This document shows positions 34,974 through 43,594 of a stretch of DNA of 64,000 nt, one piece after another. How positions within the stretch are numbered: position 1 is the first letter of the stretch; each line of letters begins with the position of its first letter. Location: the NCBI GenBank assembly GCA_032054765.1, contig DAMBSC010000012.1:62001-126000 (forward strand). The letters run 5' to 3'. The position numbers and the translations under genes are program-made. The DNA comes from DFXE01 sp032054765 (lineage in GTDB: Bacteria > Bacteroidota > Bacteroidia > Bacteroidales > Tannerellaceae). The notes under the pieces are model-generated. The model had not been told where the DNA came from. It saw only the letters and a list, made by a program, of their open reading frames with translations, and searched no databases.

Positions 34974-36089
34974 TTATTGGGTCACAATTTTTTTGCCATG
35001 ACTTAATGTAACAATTCCATCGGACACGATTTTATCGCCTTGTACCAATCCGTTTGTTACTACATATTCTTTTCCATCGGGGGTAGATAAAACGTCTATT
35101 ACCCTTTGAACTACCGAATCACCTTGTACTTTAAATACGATGGTTTTATTTTGCTGGGCAAACGCTGCTTTTTGTGGCACAACGATTACATCATCCATAT
35201 ATCTTGGTATACTGATTTTCCCACTTGTTCCGCTTCTCAACTCTCCTTCGTTGTTTGGAAACTCGGCACGGAAGTTGGCCGATCCTGTTATTACGTTTAT
35301 AGAGCCTGTAATGGTTTCAATGCGTCCTTTGTGCGGGTATATGGTTCCGTCGGCTAATGTCAGGGTTACTTCAGGCGCATTTTTTATCTTTTCGGCCTGG
35401 GTATTACCTTCCAGTGTATTTAAAAACGCGGATAACTCTTTTTCATTCAATGAGAAATATGCATATACACTTCCTGTATTAGCTACGGTGGTAAGTGCAT
35501 TGGCATAATTCACCAAGCTGCCCAACCGGAATGGTATTTCGCCGACAAGCCCGTCTACGGGACTACTCACATTGGTCCAGCTCATGGTGGCCTGTGCATT
35601 TTTTAAAGCAGCTTCTGCCTGTGCCAGGCCGGCAAGCGCAGCCTCATACGAATCTTCTGCGGTTGTTAGTTGCACCCTGCTGACAATGTTTTGCTCGGCC
35701 AACGGGCGGATACGGTCTACATTTGTTTTAGCCGTGTTCACCTGTGCCTGGGCGCTTCTTATAGCTGCCTGCGCGGTGGTTAGCGCTTGTTCTGCCTGGG
35801 GGGAGTTGATTTTGAACAATGTTTGTCCTTTCTTTACCACGGCGCCTTCGTCCACATAAATGGCATCAATAAACCCGTCGATACGCGGACGTATTTCAAT
35901 ATCTTGCTGCCCTTTTATCGTGGTAGGGTAAACGGATTGCAATTCGACGTTCCGGCCACTTACCGTCAGCGTCGGGTAGGTTGTCGGACTTTGACCTGCC
36001 GATTCTTTTTGATTACTACATGAAGTCGTAACTAATACGAGACCTACTGCCCCACAAACAATCTTTAGTAATTTCATAAGTTTAAACAT
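34974..36089 (-). CDS. RND efflux periplasmic adaptor (MFP, AcrA-like lipoprotein)
   Basis: 371 aa. Lipoprotein signal with lipobox VTTSC at about residue 24. Order of domains: barrel-sandwich/lipoyl half ('RPRIDGFIDAIYVDEGAVVKKGQTLFKI'), alpha-hairpin ('QAEQALTTAQAAIRSAQAQVNTAKTNVDRIRPLAEQN'), second lipoyl half ('WTNVSSPVDGLVGEIPF') and beta-barrel/membrane-proximal ('SFLNT..', 'LRSGTSGKISIP'). It connects the RND permease and OMF. It is first gene of the operon; ATG 36077 is an alternative start. Confidence 0.94.
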   Translation of the reverse strand: MFKLMKLLKIVCGAVGLVLVTTSCSNQKESAGQSPTTYPTLTVSGRNVELQSVYPTTIKGQQDIEIRPRIDGFIDAIYVDEGAVVKKGQTLFKINSPQAEQALTTAQAAIRSAQAQVNTAKTNVDRIRPLAEQNIVSRVQLTTAEDSYEAALAGLAQAEAALKNAQATMSWTNVSSPVDGLVGEIPFRLGSLVNYANALTTVANTGSVYAYFSLNEKELSAFLNTLEGNTQAEKIKNAPEVTLTLADGTIYPHKGRIETITGSINVITGSANFRAEFPNNEGELRSGTSGKISIPRYMDDVIVVPQKAAFAQQNKTIVFKVQGDSVVQRVIDVLSTPDGKEYVVTNGLVQGDKIVSDGIVTLSHGKKIVTQ

Positions 36090-36239
36090 TTAATTATTTA
36101 ATTTATCAGATAATATTTCCTGAGTTATTGTAGTTATAGGAAAATGATATCCCTGCCTTTTTTCGCCTTGGCAAAGATCATGTGTATTGAAAAAAATAAT
36201 AATATCTAATTGCCTTTAGAAGTGTCCTACATTGCCGAA

Positions 36240-36300
36240 TTTGGAGGCATTGGGTTGAAACACCCCGGCAATCGCAGATCGGTCTTAGCCAATAAACAAT
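36240..36300. repeat. Family-A half element
   Basis: Contains ttgaaacaccccggcaatcg and cagatcggtcttagccaata, one arm of the family-A mosaic, between the efflux promoter region and the ATPase gene. The rest of this roughly 300-bp gap is A/T-rich with no gene; TATCTTTG at 36361-36368 is a candidate -7 box for the ATPase. Confidence 0.65.
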
Positions 36301-36387
36301 AAAAACAGTCAATCAAATGACAATTTTTACATTAAAATAGTCAACTCATCCTATAATTATTATCTTTGTATAGCTAAAGAATAAATT

Positions 36388-37533
36388 ATGGAAGCAATAA
36401 AAAGATTACTTCAAGACAAGATAGCCAGTAAGATAGCACCGGGAAAAGCCGTATTACTGTTTGGAGCCCGCCGGGTTGGGAAAACAGTGCTGATGCGGCA
36501 ATTAGTTAAAAGCTATCCCGGGAAAACAATGTTCCTCAACGGAGAAGACTACGACACCCTCGCCCTGCTGGAAAACCGCTCCATTGCCAATTACAGGCAT
36601 CTGCTCGAAGGAATCGACCTGCTTGCCATAGACGAAGCACAAAACATTCCCGACATTGGCGCAAAACTGAAACTAATTGTCGATGAAATAGAAGGAGTCA
36701 GCGTACTGGCAAGCGGCTCCTCCTCATTCGACCTCTTGAATAAAGCCGGTGAACCGTTGGTGGGGAGAAGCACACAATTCCACCTCTCGCCCTTCTCACA
36801 ACAAGAAATAGCACAACGGGAAACAGCATTGGAAACTCGTCAAAACCTCGAATCACGCCTCATTTACGGTTCCTACCCCGAAGTGGTGATGCTCGATAGT
36901 TTTGAACAGAAAACAGATTACCTGAGAGACATTGTAGGAGCCTACCTGCTGAAAGACATTCTTTCGATTGACGGACTGAAAAATTCAACCAAGATGAAAG
37001 AACTTCTCCGGCTTATCGCTTTTCAGATGGGTAGCGAAGTATCCTACGATGAACTTGGCAAACAGTTGGGAATGAGTAAAAATACAGTTGAAAAATACCT
37101 CGACCTTCTATCCAAAGTATTCGTTGTTTACCGTTTGGGAGCCTATTCACGCAACCTGCGCAAAGAAGTAACCAAAGCCGGAAAATGGTATTTTCGCGAC
37201 AACGGCATACGCAATGCCATCATTGGCAATTTCACCCCCCTTGCCATCCGTCAGGATGCGGGAGCACTGTGGGAAAACTACCTGATTGCCGAACGAATGA
37301 AAGCCAATTTCAATACTGACCAAGGAAAAGAGTTCTACTTCTGGCGCACTTACGACGGACAGGAAATAGACCTGATCGAAGAAAGCGCCAATTCGCTTAC
37401 CGCATTAGAATTTAAGTGGGGACCTAAAACCCCACCCCCACCTAAAGCATTTGCGGAAGCCTACCCCAATGCAACATACCAGGTGGTGAACAGGGAAAAT
37501 TACCTTGAATTTACGGTTATGCATGTTGGATAA
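36388..37533 (+). CDS. ATP-binding protein of the AAA_14/DUF4143 family
   Basis: 381 aa. Walker A is GARRVGKT (26-33), Walker B 'GIDLLAIDEAQ' (about 75-85), sensor 'VLASGSSSFDLLNKAGEPLVGR'. The middle has a winged helix ('VSYDELGKQLGMSKNTVEKYLDLLSKVFVVYRLGAYSRNLRKE') and the C-terminus a DUF4143 nuclease-like fold ('GALWENYLIAERMKAN', 'EFYFWRTYDGQEIDLIEE'). The function of this widespread family is unproven; the D...E-x-K-like core suggests a nuclease or DNA-interacting role. It is a single-gene unit. Confidence 0.93.
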   Translation: MEAIKRLLQDKIASKIAPGKAVLLFGARRVGKTVLMRQLVKSYPGKTMFLNGEDYDTLALLENRSIANYRHLLEGIDLLAIDEAQNIPDIGAKLKLIVDEIEGVSVLASGSSSFDLLNKAGEPLVGRSTQFHLSPFSQQEIAQRETALETRQNLESRLIYGSYPEVVMLDSFEQKTDYLRDIVGAYLLKDILSIDGLKNSTKMKELLRLIAFQMGSEVSYDELGKQLGMSKNTVEKYLDLLSKVFVVYRLGAYSRNLRKEVTKAGKWYFRDNGIRNAIIGNFTPLAIRQDAGALWENYLIAERMKANFNTDQGKEFYFWRTYDGQEIDLIEESANSLTALEFKWGPKTPPPPKAFAEAYPNATYQVVNRENYLEFTVMHVG

Positions 37534-37547
37534 AAACCACCTCCCAG

Positions 37548-37604
37548 TTAAACAGCGACACCCGCTCTGTTTAACAAAGGGGTGTCGTTGTTTAACAGAA
37601 AAAT
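37548..37604. repeat. 22-nt-period array with TTAAAC core (short)
   Basis: ttaaac at 37548 and tttaac at 37570 and 37591 (steps 22 and 21). Part of it is also an inverted repeat (cgacaccc ... gggtgtcg), so a terminator for the ATPase gene is possible. The remaining gap to 37770 has a short family-A fragment at about 37637. Confidence 0.7.
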
Positions 37605-37770
37605 CGACTTTTGTAAATAACTGATAATCAATCGGGATTCACCCCCGGCAATAGATAATAATAAGTCGACACACCGGTCTGCAGCCCGCAGGAGTGAGAT
37701 GATAATTTTTAGCCGCCCGGTAGCCGCTTTTTAAAATGATTTCTTTTACTTTTGCTATAAAATAGGGATT

Positions 37771-38658
37771 ATGGAAGGAAAGAATTTACTCACATTAGAC
37801 TTTAAACAAGCTCATGATATATTCGATTCAAAGGTTGTTATTATTGAAAATTTCATATCAGCCAATACGCATGAAGTTTTAAAAAACCCGGCATTTGATT
37901 ATCCGTTTTCTTTTGACGGACTCATGCTGGGGATTTGTTTAAAAGGGCGCGCGGAAGTGAAAATAGATTATAAAGATTATGTGATTTCAGAGAATACCGT
38001 TTACGCGGTATTACCTAATCAGATTTTTGAATCGGTAAATAAAACCGACGATTTATTTATCCAGCTACTTAATTTTTCTACCGATTTCCTTATCGGCCTC
38101 AACCTGCCTACCGATTATGATGTCTTTAATAAAGTGTTGGAAACTCCATGTTTGCATACCACCGATGAAAAAGTGAAACTCCTTCTCAACTACCACAATC
38201 TGATTGTTACCAGCTTCAACAGGGAAAAACACCTTTATTCTAACGAAATAATAAAGGGCCTTCTGTCTGTTCTGCTTATAGAAATTATAGCCTTATACAG
38301 TGAGTCTGAGAACGAGAAAGCTGAGGAAAAAATGACAAGGGGTAAAGAGATCGTAAAAGAATTCATGAAATTATTATTGGCTCATCATAAACAAGAACGT
38401 AACACGGCATTTTATGCAGAGAAACTCTATATGTCATCCAAATATTTGTCGAGTGTACTTAAAAAAGAAACAGGAAGAAGTATAAATTCCTGGATATATG
38501 ACGCGGTAATTACTTCGGCTAAGATCCTTTTAAAATCGTCAAACTTAACCGTATTACAAATTTCGGAAGAGCTGAACTTCCCTACTCCCTCTTTTTTCGG
38601 AAAATTCTTCAAACAATATGCGGGTATGACTCCTTTGGAATTCAGGAATAAAAAATAA
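37771..38658 (+). CDS. AraC-family transcriptional regulator (subfamily 3)
   Basis: 295 aa with a cupin-type sensor ('FSFDGLMLGICLKGRAEVKIDYKDYVISENTVYAVLPNQIFE', about 45-100), a helical linker and an AraC HTH pair ('NTAFYAEKLYMSSKYLSSVLKKETG', 'LTVLQISEELNFPTPSFFGKFFKQYAGMTPLEFRN'). It is paralogous to the broken gene at 52699-53577 and to the truncated one at 62137. The 243-bp direct repeat starts two bases after its stop codon, so the gene marks the left border of the lipid/polyene cassette and may regulate it. Confidence 0.94.
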   Translation: MEGKNLLTLDFKQAHDIFDSKVVIIENFISANTHEVLKNPAFDYPFSFDGLMLGICLKGRAEVKIDYKDYVISENTVYAVLPNQIFESVNKTDDLFIQLLNFSTDFLIGLNLPTDYDVFNKVLETPCLHTTDEKVKLLLNYHNLIVTSFNREKHLYSNEIIKGLLSVLLIEIIALYSESENEKAEEKMTRGKEIVKEFMKLLLAHHKQERNTAFYAEKLYMSSKYLSSVLKKETGRSINSWIYDAVITSAKILLKSSNLTVLQISEELNFPTPSFFGKFFKQYAGMTPLEFRNKK

Positions 38659-38659
38659 T

Positions 38660-38902
38660 GTGCTTATCCGCATAATTCCCCTGAACCCTATTTTTTACAA
38701 TAAGTGTGATGGCAGGAAAAAAAGTATGGCATCTATTTCGGAAAAGTATTAATACTTTTTTCAAAAAGTATGGCATCTTTTCGAGAAAACGATGGCATCC
38801 ATTTTAAGAGGATATATAATATGTTGATAAATAGATATATACGATCGGGGCTTATTTTGTCTTCATAAAATAGAAATAAAATACAATATCATCCGAATAT
38901 AT
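38660..38902 (+). repeat. Left copy of perfect 243-bp direct repeat
   Basis: Identical by eye over its full length to 52426-52668, starting gtgcttatccgcataattcc and ending atcatccgaatatat. Flanking bases differ on both sides. It contains a 22-nt-period array (cores at 38722, 38744, 38766 and 38788) and the palindrome AAAAGTATTAATACTTTT (38742-38759). It is non-coding. Confidence 0.95.
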
Positions 38903-38945
38903 AAGGGGGGCACAATAGCGGACAGTCATTAAAAATAATCTGAAA

Positions 38946-39239
38946 TCAAATGATAAAGGCTTTCAGGATAGGATTATCTTTCATTTCTTTAAAAGTCTTT
39001 ATCTTAATATTTATTCTTTCAAAATAAGCTTTAACCGTTTCTTCTACTTCTTCTACATACAATTCTTCAATCTCTTTAGTGACTAACCAAAGAGTGAGTA
39101 TATTTATGTTTTTTACTGAAAGATACTCCTTTTCTACTCCAACGATTAGTCCATCCCTAATTTTAAAAATTACGGTTTGAACGAAACTTTTATCCAGCCT
39201 ATTCATTGTTTCGGATGCTAAAAAAATCGCAATTTTCAT
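38946..39239 (-). CDS. Small protein of unknown function (weakly NifX-like)
   Basis: 97 aa. It begins MKIAIFLASETMNRLDKSF, a short beta-strand opening like that of NifX/NafY-type domains, and has a beta-alpha-beta 'ILTLWLVTKEIEELYVEEVEETVKAYFERINIKIKTF'. No cofactor residues are evident, so the resemblance may be only structural. It is the first gene inside the direct-repeat-bounded cassette and the only one on the minus strand. It is divergent from the wHTH-operon. Confidence 0.6.
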   Translation of the reverse strand: MKIAIFLASETMNRLDKSFVQTVIFKIRDGLIVGVEKEYLSVKNINILTLWLVTKEIEELYVEEVEETVKAYFERINIKIKTFKEMKDNPILKAFII

Positions 39240-39494
39240 TCTATTTATATTTTATCGGCTCTACAAAGGTCTTTTATTATTATCGTAGTTTGATTACCCC
39301 AGTGGCGATTTAAATGTTCTATTCTGCTTAATCGTCCCGGAGTGGTGAATTTACTCACTCCAAGCTGGGTTGTTATTACAGGTGTGGGAGATACAAAACA
39401 ATAAAATGTGACATATTGGTGGCATATTAGAACATGTATTCTTTTAACTTAAATCGGAACTTTGCATTACCTAATTTTTAACTCTTATCTACTT

Positions 39495-39719
39495 ATGCTG
39501 AAAAAAGACATTAAAGACAATGCCGGAATTATATGGCATCTGCTATTGGAAAAAAAGATATTATCGATAAGACAGATCGAGGAATATACAGGTTATAAAG
39601 AAGTAATGATAGTTCTCTCTCTGGGGTGGCTTGCAAAAGAGAATAAAGTCAATTTTATTGAAAGGAATGAGAATATTCACATAGAGATCATGTCTCCTTT
39701 TAAGGAAATATACTATTAA
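39495..39719 (+). CDS. wHTH (DUF2582-type) protein
   Basis: 74 aa from ATG 39495 (an earlier frame start at 39462 gives no conserved residues). The sequence is a small winged helix: 'NAGIIWHLLLEKKILSIRQIEEYTGYKEVMIVLSLGWLAKENKVNFIERN', matching the Bacteroidota DUF2582/wHTH family. It is probably a small DNA-binding protein. Its stop codon is 2 bp before the start of the acyltransferase gene, so it is the first gene of the lipid operon and may regulate it. Confidence 0.85.
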   Translation: MLKKDIKDNAGIIWHLLLEKKILSIRQIEEYTGYKEVMIVLSLGWLAKENKVNFIERNENIHIEIMSPFKEIYY

Positions 39720-39721
39720 GA

Positions 39722-40873
39722 ATGGACTACAAGATGATTCATGAAGAAGTAATAGTCAAAAAAGTTGAAAACAGCCGTGAGATTGAGGATTTCGTACGGT
39801 TGCCAAGCCGGTTGTACGAAGGTTGTCCATACTATGTCCCTGACCTGGAAGCGGATGTAAAGGAAACATTCAATACGGAGAGTGCAGGATTAGAATATTC
39901 CGACATACAAGCTTTTATTTCATACGACCGGGATGGAAATCCCATAGGTCGTATAGCGGGTATCATCAACCACCGGGCCAATGAAAAATGGCAAAAAAAG
40001 AATGTCCGCTTCGGATTCATAGAATTTATCGATGATCCCGCCGTATCTGCAGCTCTGCTAAAGGCAGTAGAAGAATGGGGCAAAGAACGTGGAATGGACT
40101 GCATACAAGGACCGATGGGTATTTTCGACTTTGATAAAGAGGGTATGCTCATAGATGATTTCGATAAACCGGGATCGATGATCACTATTTATAATCCTCC
40201 TTATTACCCCAAACACATGGAAGCCTTAGGATATGAAAAGGAAGTGGATTGGGTGCAAATACGTATTGAAGTACCCCGCGAAGTTCCTCCGAAATATGCC
40301 CGTGTAGCCGGGCTGTCACAAGAAATGTTCGGGCTACGTGTCAGGAAATTAACGAATGCAGACGTTTTTAAACGCGGATATGGCAAGAAAATATTTGATC
40401 TGTTGAATAGGGCATATTCACCTATATTCGGATATACGGAGCTGACAGACAAACAGATAGATTTATATGTCAGGCGATATATACCGTTAGTGGATAAACA
40501 GTTGATTCCCATTATAGAGAATACCGAAGATGAAGTGATTGGAGTGGCAATAACCATGGGTAGCCTGTCGAAAGCTCTTCAAAAGGCGCAGGGAAAACTT
40601 TTTCCTTTCGGATGGTTTCATTTGCTCCGTGCCCTGAAATGGAAGAACGAAGAAAACGCGGATATGTTATTGATAGCCGTTCATCCCGATTATCAGGGAT
40701 TTGGCGTAAATGCTTTGTTCTTTAACGACCTTATTCCTATTTATAACAAATGTGGTTTTAAATGGGCGGAAACAGGACCGCAATTGGAAGATAATTTCAG
40801 AGAACTGTCTCAATGGAAACCTTTAAATCCAACTTTCACAAAAAGAAGGCGATGTTATAAAAAGTATTTATAA
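39722..40873 (+). CDS. GNAT-fold N-acyltransferase, candidate bacterial ceramide synthase-like
   Basis: 383 aa. An acyl-CoA N-acyltransferase fold occupies about 90-370: 'CIQGPMGIFDFDKEGMLIDDF', 'YNPPYYPKHMEALGYEKEVDW' and the acetyl-CoA-loop-like 'LIAVHPDYQGFGVNALFFNDL'. This family (sometimes called YghO-like) is the type to which the bacterial ceramide synthase of Caulobacter belongs; I make that comparison from memory. With an SPT gene at 62722 a sphingolipid role is plausible. The alternative is N- or O-acylation of the product of the ketosynthase/ACP system downstream. It is 14 bp before the ketosynthase gene. Confidence 0.85.
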   Translation: MDYKMIHEEVIVKKVENSREIEDFVRLPSRLYEGCPYYVPDLEADVKETFNTESAGLEYSDIQAFISYDRDGNPIGRIAGIINHRANEKWQKKNVRFGFIEFIDDPAVSAALLKAVEEWGKERGMDCIQGPMGIFDFDKEGMLIDDFDKPGSMITIYNPPYYPKHMEALGYEKEVDWVQIRIEVPREVPPKYARVAGLSQEMFGLRVRKLTNADVFKRGYGKKIFDLLNRAYSPIFGYTELTDKQIDLYVRRYIPLVDKQLIPIIENTEDEVIGVAITMGSLSKALQKAQGKLFPFGWFHLLRALKWKNEENADMLLIAVHPDYQGFGVNALFFNDLIPIYNKCGFKWAETGPQLEDNFRELSQWKPLNPTFTKRRRCYKKYL

Positions 40874-40886
40874 AATAGAATGTGAT

Positions 40887-42110
40887 ATGGAGAAAAGAGT
40901 AGTAATAACGGGCATGGGTATATGGTCGTGTTTAGGAAAAACACTGGAAGAAGTACGCGATTCGTTGTATGCGGGAAAAAGTGGCATCAGTTTCAGTCCT
41001 GAACGTAAGGATGCCGGATTTCGTTCTGCCTTGTGTAGTGATATAGAAGAACCCGACCTCAAGCCATTTATATCCCGCAATCAGCGGCAGTTTATGCATG
41101 AGGAAGCCAAATACGCTTATATGGCTACCCGTTCAGCGCTCGAAAACGCAAAATTGTATCAGGATTATCTCGATCAACATGAGGTAGGAATTATATATGG
41201 TAACGATTCTGTGGCCGAAGCAACGATGAAAGCGCTTGATAATTTCCGTGAGTTTAAAGACACATCGGCTTGTGGCAGCGGAGCCATCTTCCAGTCTATG
41301 AATTCTACCGTTTCTATGAATCTGGCCTGCCTGTTTAAGCTACGCGGTATCAACCTGACGGCCTCGGCAGCCTGCGCTTCCGGCTCTCATGCTGTGGGAC
41401 TGGCCTATCTGCTTATCCGCAACGGATTGCAGGATTGTGTGATATGTGGAGGCGCCCAGGAAACCAATTTATACGGCGTAGCGGCATTCGACGGCATTCA
41501 GTCATTCTCTACACGTGAAGACGAACCCACAAAAGCCTGTCGCCCTTTCGACCGTGATCGCGACGGTTTGATTCCGGGCGGAGGAGCGGCATCCATTGTT
41601 GTCGAAAGCTATGAACACGCCGTGAAACGGGGTGCTCCTATCCTTGCCGAAATAATAGGTTGGGGATTTTCCGGCAATGGCGACCATATCTCCACTCCCA
41701 ATGTGGCAGGACCGGTCCGTTCGCTGGAGTTGTGCATGAAAAATGGAGGTATAACCCCTCGAGAGATAGGCTACGTGAATGCACATGCCACATCAACACG
41801 TATAGGAGACAGCAGGGAAGCATTAGCAATAGCTCAATTGTTCGGTGATTATAAAGTTCCTGTCACCTCTACCAAGAGCCAAACCGGGCATGAAATGTGG
41901 ATGGCCGGGGCCAGCGAATTAATTTATTCCATGTTGATGATGAAAAATAATTTTATAGCAGGCAATCTCAATTTTGAGAATCCCGACGAAGATACAGCCG
42001 CTATAAATATCATACCTGAAACACGTGAGGCATATTTTGATATGTTCCTTTCCAATTCTTTCGGATTTGGTGGGACAAATTCAACCATTATCATAAAAAA
42101 TATAATATGA
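40887..42110 (+). CDS. Beta-ketoacyl-ACP synthase (KAS I/II type)
   Basis: 407 aa thiolase-fold condensing enzyme. Catalytic triad: Cys163 ('LTASAACASGSHAVG'), His300 ('NAHATST'), His335 ('SQTGHEMWMAG'). FabF-like features: 'ITGMGIWSCLG' start, 'CRPFDRDRDGLIPGGGAA' and 'NSFGFGGTNSTIII' end. It extends acyl-ACP by two carbons. Only one ketosynthase is present, whereas aryl-polyene loci have a KS and a chain-length-factor-like partner. It is separated from the rest of the operon by a 437-bp repeat region. Confidence 0.95.
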   Translation: MEKRVVITGMGIWSCLGKTLEEVRDSLYAGKSGISFSPERKDAGFRSALCSDIEEPDLKPFISRNQRQFMHEEAKYAYMATRSALENAKLYQDYLDQHEVGIIYGNDSVAEATMKALDNFREFKDTSACGSGAIFQSMNSTVSMNLACLFKLRGINLTASAACASGSHAVGLAYLLIRNGLQDCVICGGAQETNLYGVAAFDGIQSFSTREDEPTKACRPFDRDRDGLIPGGGAASIVVESYEHAVKRGAPILAEIIGWGFSGNGDHISTPNVAGPVRSLELCMKNGGITPREIGYVNAHATSTRIGDSREALAIAQLFGDYKVPVTSTKSQTGHEMWMAGASELIYSMLMMKNNFIAGNLNFENPDEDTAAINIIPETREAYFDMFLSNSFGFGGTNSTIIIKNII

Positions 42111-42129
42111 TTATCCGAATAATTCCCCT

Positions 42130-42490
42130 ATCATATCGGCTAAAGCCCTTATTTATTGCCGGGGCTTTCAACCCCTCTTTATCTATTGCCGGGGGTTTCA
42201 ACCCCCGGATTAAGGAGATAAATAATAAAAAAATTCCTCTGTGGGCTTCAGCCCCTAACCATACACACAGTTTGGGGTTAAAACCCACAAAGGAATGGGC
42301 ATTTGCCCATGATATTATTATCCGGGGGTTGAAACCCCCGGCAATAGATAAACCCCCGGCAATAGATAACCCCCCGGCAATAGAAAGAAGAGGGTTGCTC
42401 CCCGGCAATCGAAGATCGGCCTTAGCCAATGGATAAAAGATCGGTTGCCCCCGCAATGGATAGAAGATCAGCCTTAGCCGATAGATAAAA
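42130..42490. repeat. Family-A palindromic mosaic element inside the lipid operon
   Basis: Core gtgggcttcagcccc ... ggggttaaaacccac and ccgggggtttcaacccccgg pairs, plus several copies of ccccggcaatagata and 'cgaagatcggccttagccaa' at the right. It fills the gap between ketosynthase and ACP; genes elsewhere in this operon overlap or are 2-25 bp apart, so it looks like an insertion. Reading frames within it are repeat-derived and rejected. Confidence 0.8.
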
Positions 42491-42547
42491 GGGGATGATA
42501 ACGGATAATCATTCAATTAATTATTAAATATAAAACAAAGTATTATT

Positions 42548-42799
42548 ATGCGTAAAGAAATTGAAGAAAACGTAAAAGTCCTGTTGGCAGAAGAATTTGA
42601 AGTCGAACCAGGCGATCTTGTTCCCGAAGCAGATTTAAAAAACACGCTTGCTTTGGATAGTCTTAGTCTTGTAGACCTTGTAGCTACTATTCAACAAACC
42701 TATCGGATAAAAATTCCGGTAAACGACTTGCGGGAAATAAAAACATTAAGCAATCTCTATGACTACATAGAATTTCATCTGCCACAAAATGCAAGTTGA
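42548..42799 (+). CDS. Acyl carrier protein
   Basis: 83 aa. The phosphopantetheine site is Ser38 in LALDSLSLVDL (D-S-L). Acidic four-helix ACP with 'FEVEPGDLVPEADL' before it and 'IPVNDLREIKTLSNLYDYI' after. It is not the housekeeping AcpP type (which would read 'DSLDTVELV'). Its last codons overlap the start of the first dehydratase by 11 bp, so they are translationally coupled. Confidence 0.94.
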   Translation: MRKEIEENVKVLLAEEFEVEPGDLVPEADLKNTLALDSLSLVDLVATIQQTYRIKIPVNDLREIKTLSNLYDYIEFHLPQNAS

Positions 42800-43214
42800 A
42801 GATATCAAAAAATTCATCCCTCAACGCGACCCTGTCATCATGGTTGATAGACTGTTGAGTATAGATGCCGACACGGCTGTAACCTGCTTTACCGTCAGGG
42901 CCGGCAACTATTTCATGGATGAAGATGACGCGCTGTCCGAACTGGGCCTGATTGAAAATATAGCCCAGTCGGCTTCTGCTTTTGCCGGATACAAGTCTAT
43001 TGCTGCGGGAGAAACAGAACCTCCGGTCGGCTACATTGCCGAAGTAAAGAACTTCCGTTGCTACCGTCGTCCGGGCATTGATGAAGAAATACAGACCACA
43101 GTTACTGTATGGGCTGAAATTGGCGGTGTAGCCATTATAACCGGAGAAAGCAGTGTTTGTGGTAAGGTAGTAGCTGATACACAGATGAAAATTTTTATTA
43201 GTCAGAATCGCTGA
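42789..43214 (+). CDS. Hotdog-fold 3-hydroxyacyl-ACP dehydratase-like protein (lacks HFPG)
   Basis: 141 aa single hotdog domain like ApeP-type dehydratases. 'IPQRDPVIMVDRLLSIDADTAV' is the conserved N-terminal strand-turn and 'ELGLIENIAQSASAFAGYKS' the central helix with the conserved Glu56. The usual HFPG histidine loop is absent (sequence is NYFMDEDDALS there). It probably pairs with the next gene product, which has the histidine, to make one active site. It overlaps ACP and lies 14 bp before the next gene. Confidence 0.88.
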   Translation: MQVEDIKKFIPQRDPVIMVDRLLSIDADTAVTCFTVRAGNYFMDEDDALSELGLIENIAQSASAFAGYKSIAAGETEPPVGYIAEVKNFRCYRRPGIDEEIQTTVTVWAEIGGVAIITGESSVCGKVVADTQMKIFISQNR

Positions 43215-43228
43215 AAAAACAGAATGCC

Positions 43229-43594
43229 ATGCAGTTAAAGAATATATATTACAGGATAATAGATACAAATATCAATGGGTCGACTGCTGTGTTCCGCATG
43301 TCTATACTGCCCGGTTGTGATATTTATCGCGGACATTTTCCCGGCAATCCGGTATGTCCGGGTGTTTGCAACATCGGCGTTATAAAAGAGTGTGCTATGC
43401 TGTTGACCAATAAAAAACTATTTATCAGCACCATAAAGCAATGCCGGCTGACTGCTGTCGCTTCACCCTCTATCTGTCCCGAAGTAGATATAACAATCAG
43501 CGTTTTACCCGATAATAATGTATTTACTGTTACAGCAAAGATTACCGTTGCGGATAAAGTCTATATGGAGTTCAAAGGAGAGATGACCGTATGA
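43229..43594 (+). CDS. Hotdog-fold dehydratase (FabZ/ApeI-like)
   Basis: 121 aa. The FabA/FabZ catalytic loop GHFPGNPVCPG gives His36; the helix 'NIGVIKECAMLLT' supplies Glu54. The N-terminus is short, which is typical of ApeI-like proteins of polyene clusters. It dehydrates 3-hydroxyacyl-ACP to trans-2-enoyl-ACP. No enoyl reductase is in the cassette, so products should retain double bonds. It overlaps the MMPL gene by 4 bp. Confidence 0.9.
   Translation: MQLKNIYYRIIDTNINGSTAVFRMSILPGCDIYRGHFPGNPVCPGVCNIGVIKECAMLLTNKKLFISTIKQCRLTAVASPSICPEVDITISVLPDNNVFTVTAKITVADKVYMEFKGEMTV

Noticed and set aside
42091..42516. Open reading frames on both strands within the gap between KS and ACP
   Set aside because: They are translations of the family-A repeats (repeated 'SIAGG'-like peptides) and recur in the other repeat copies; no start context or homology.
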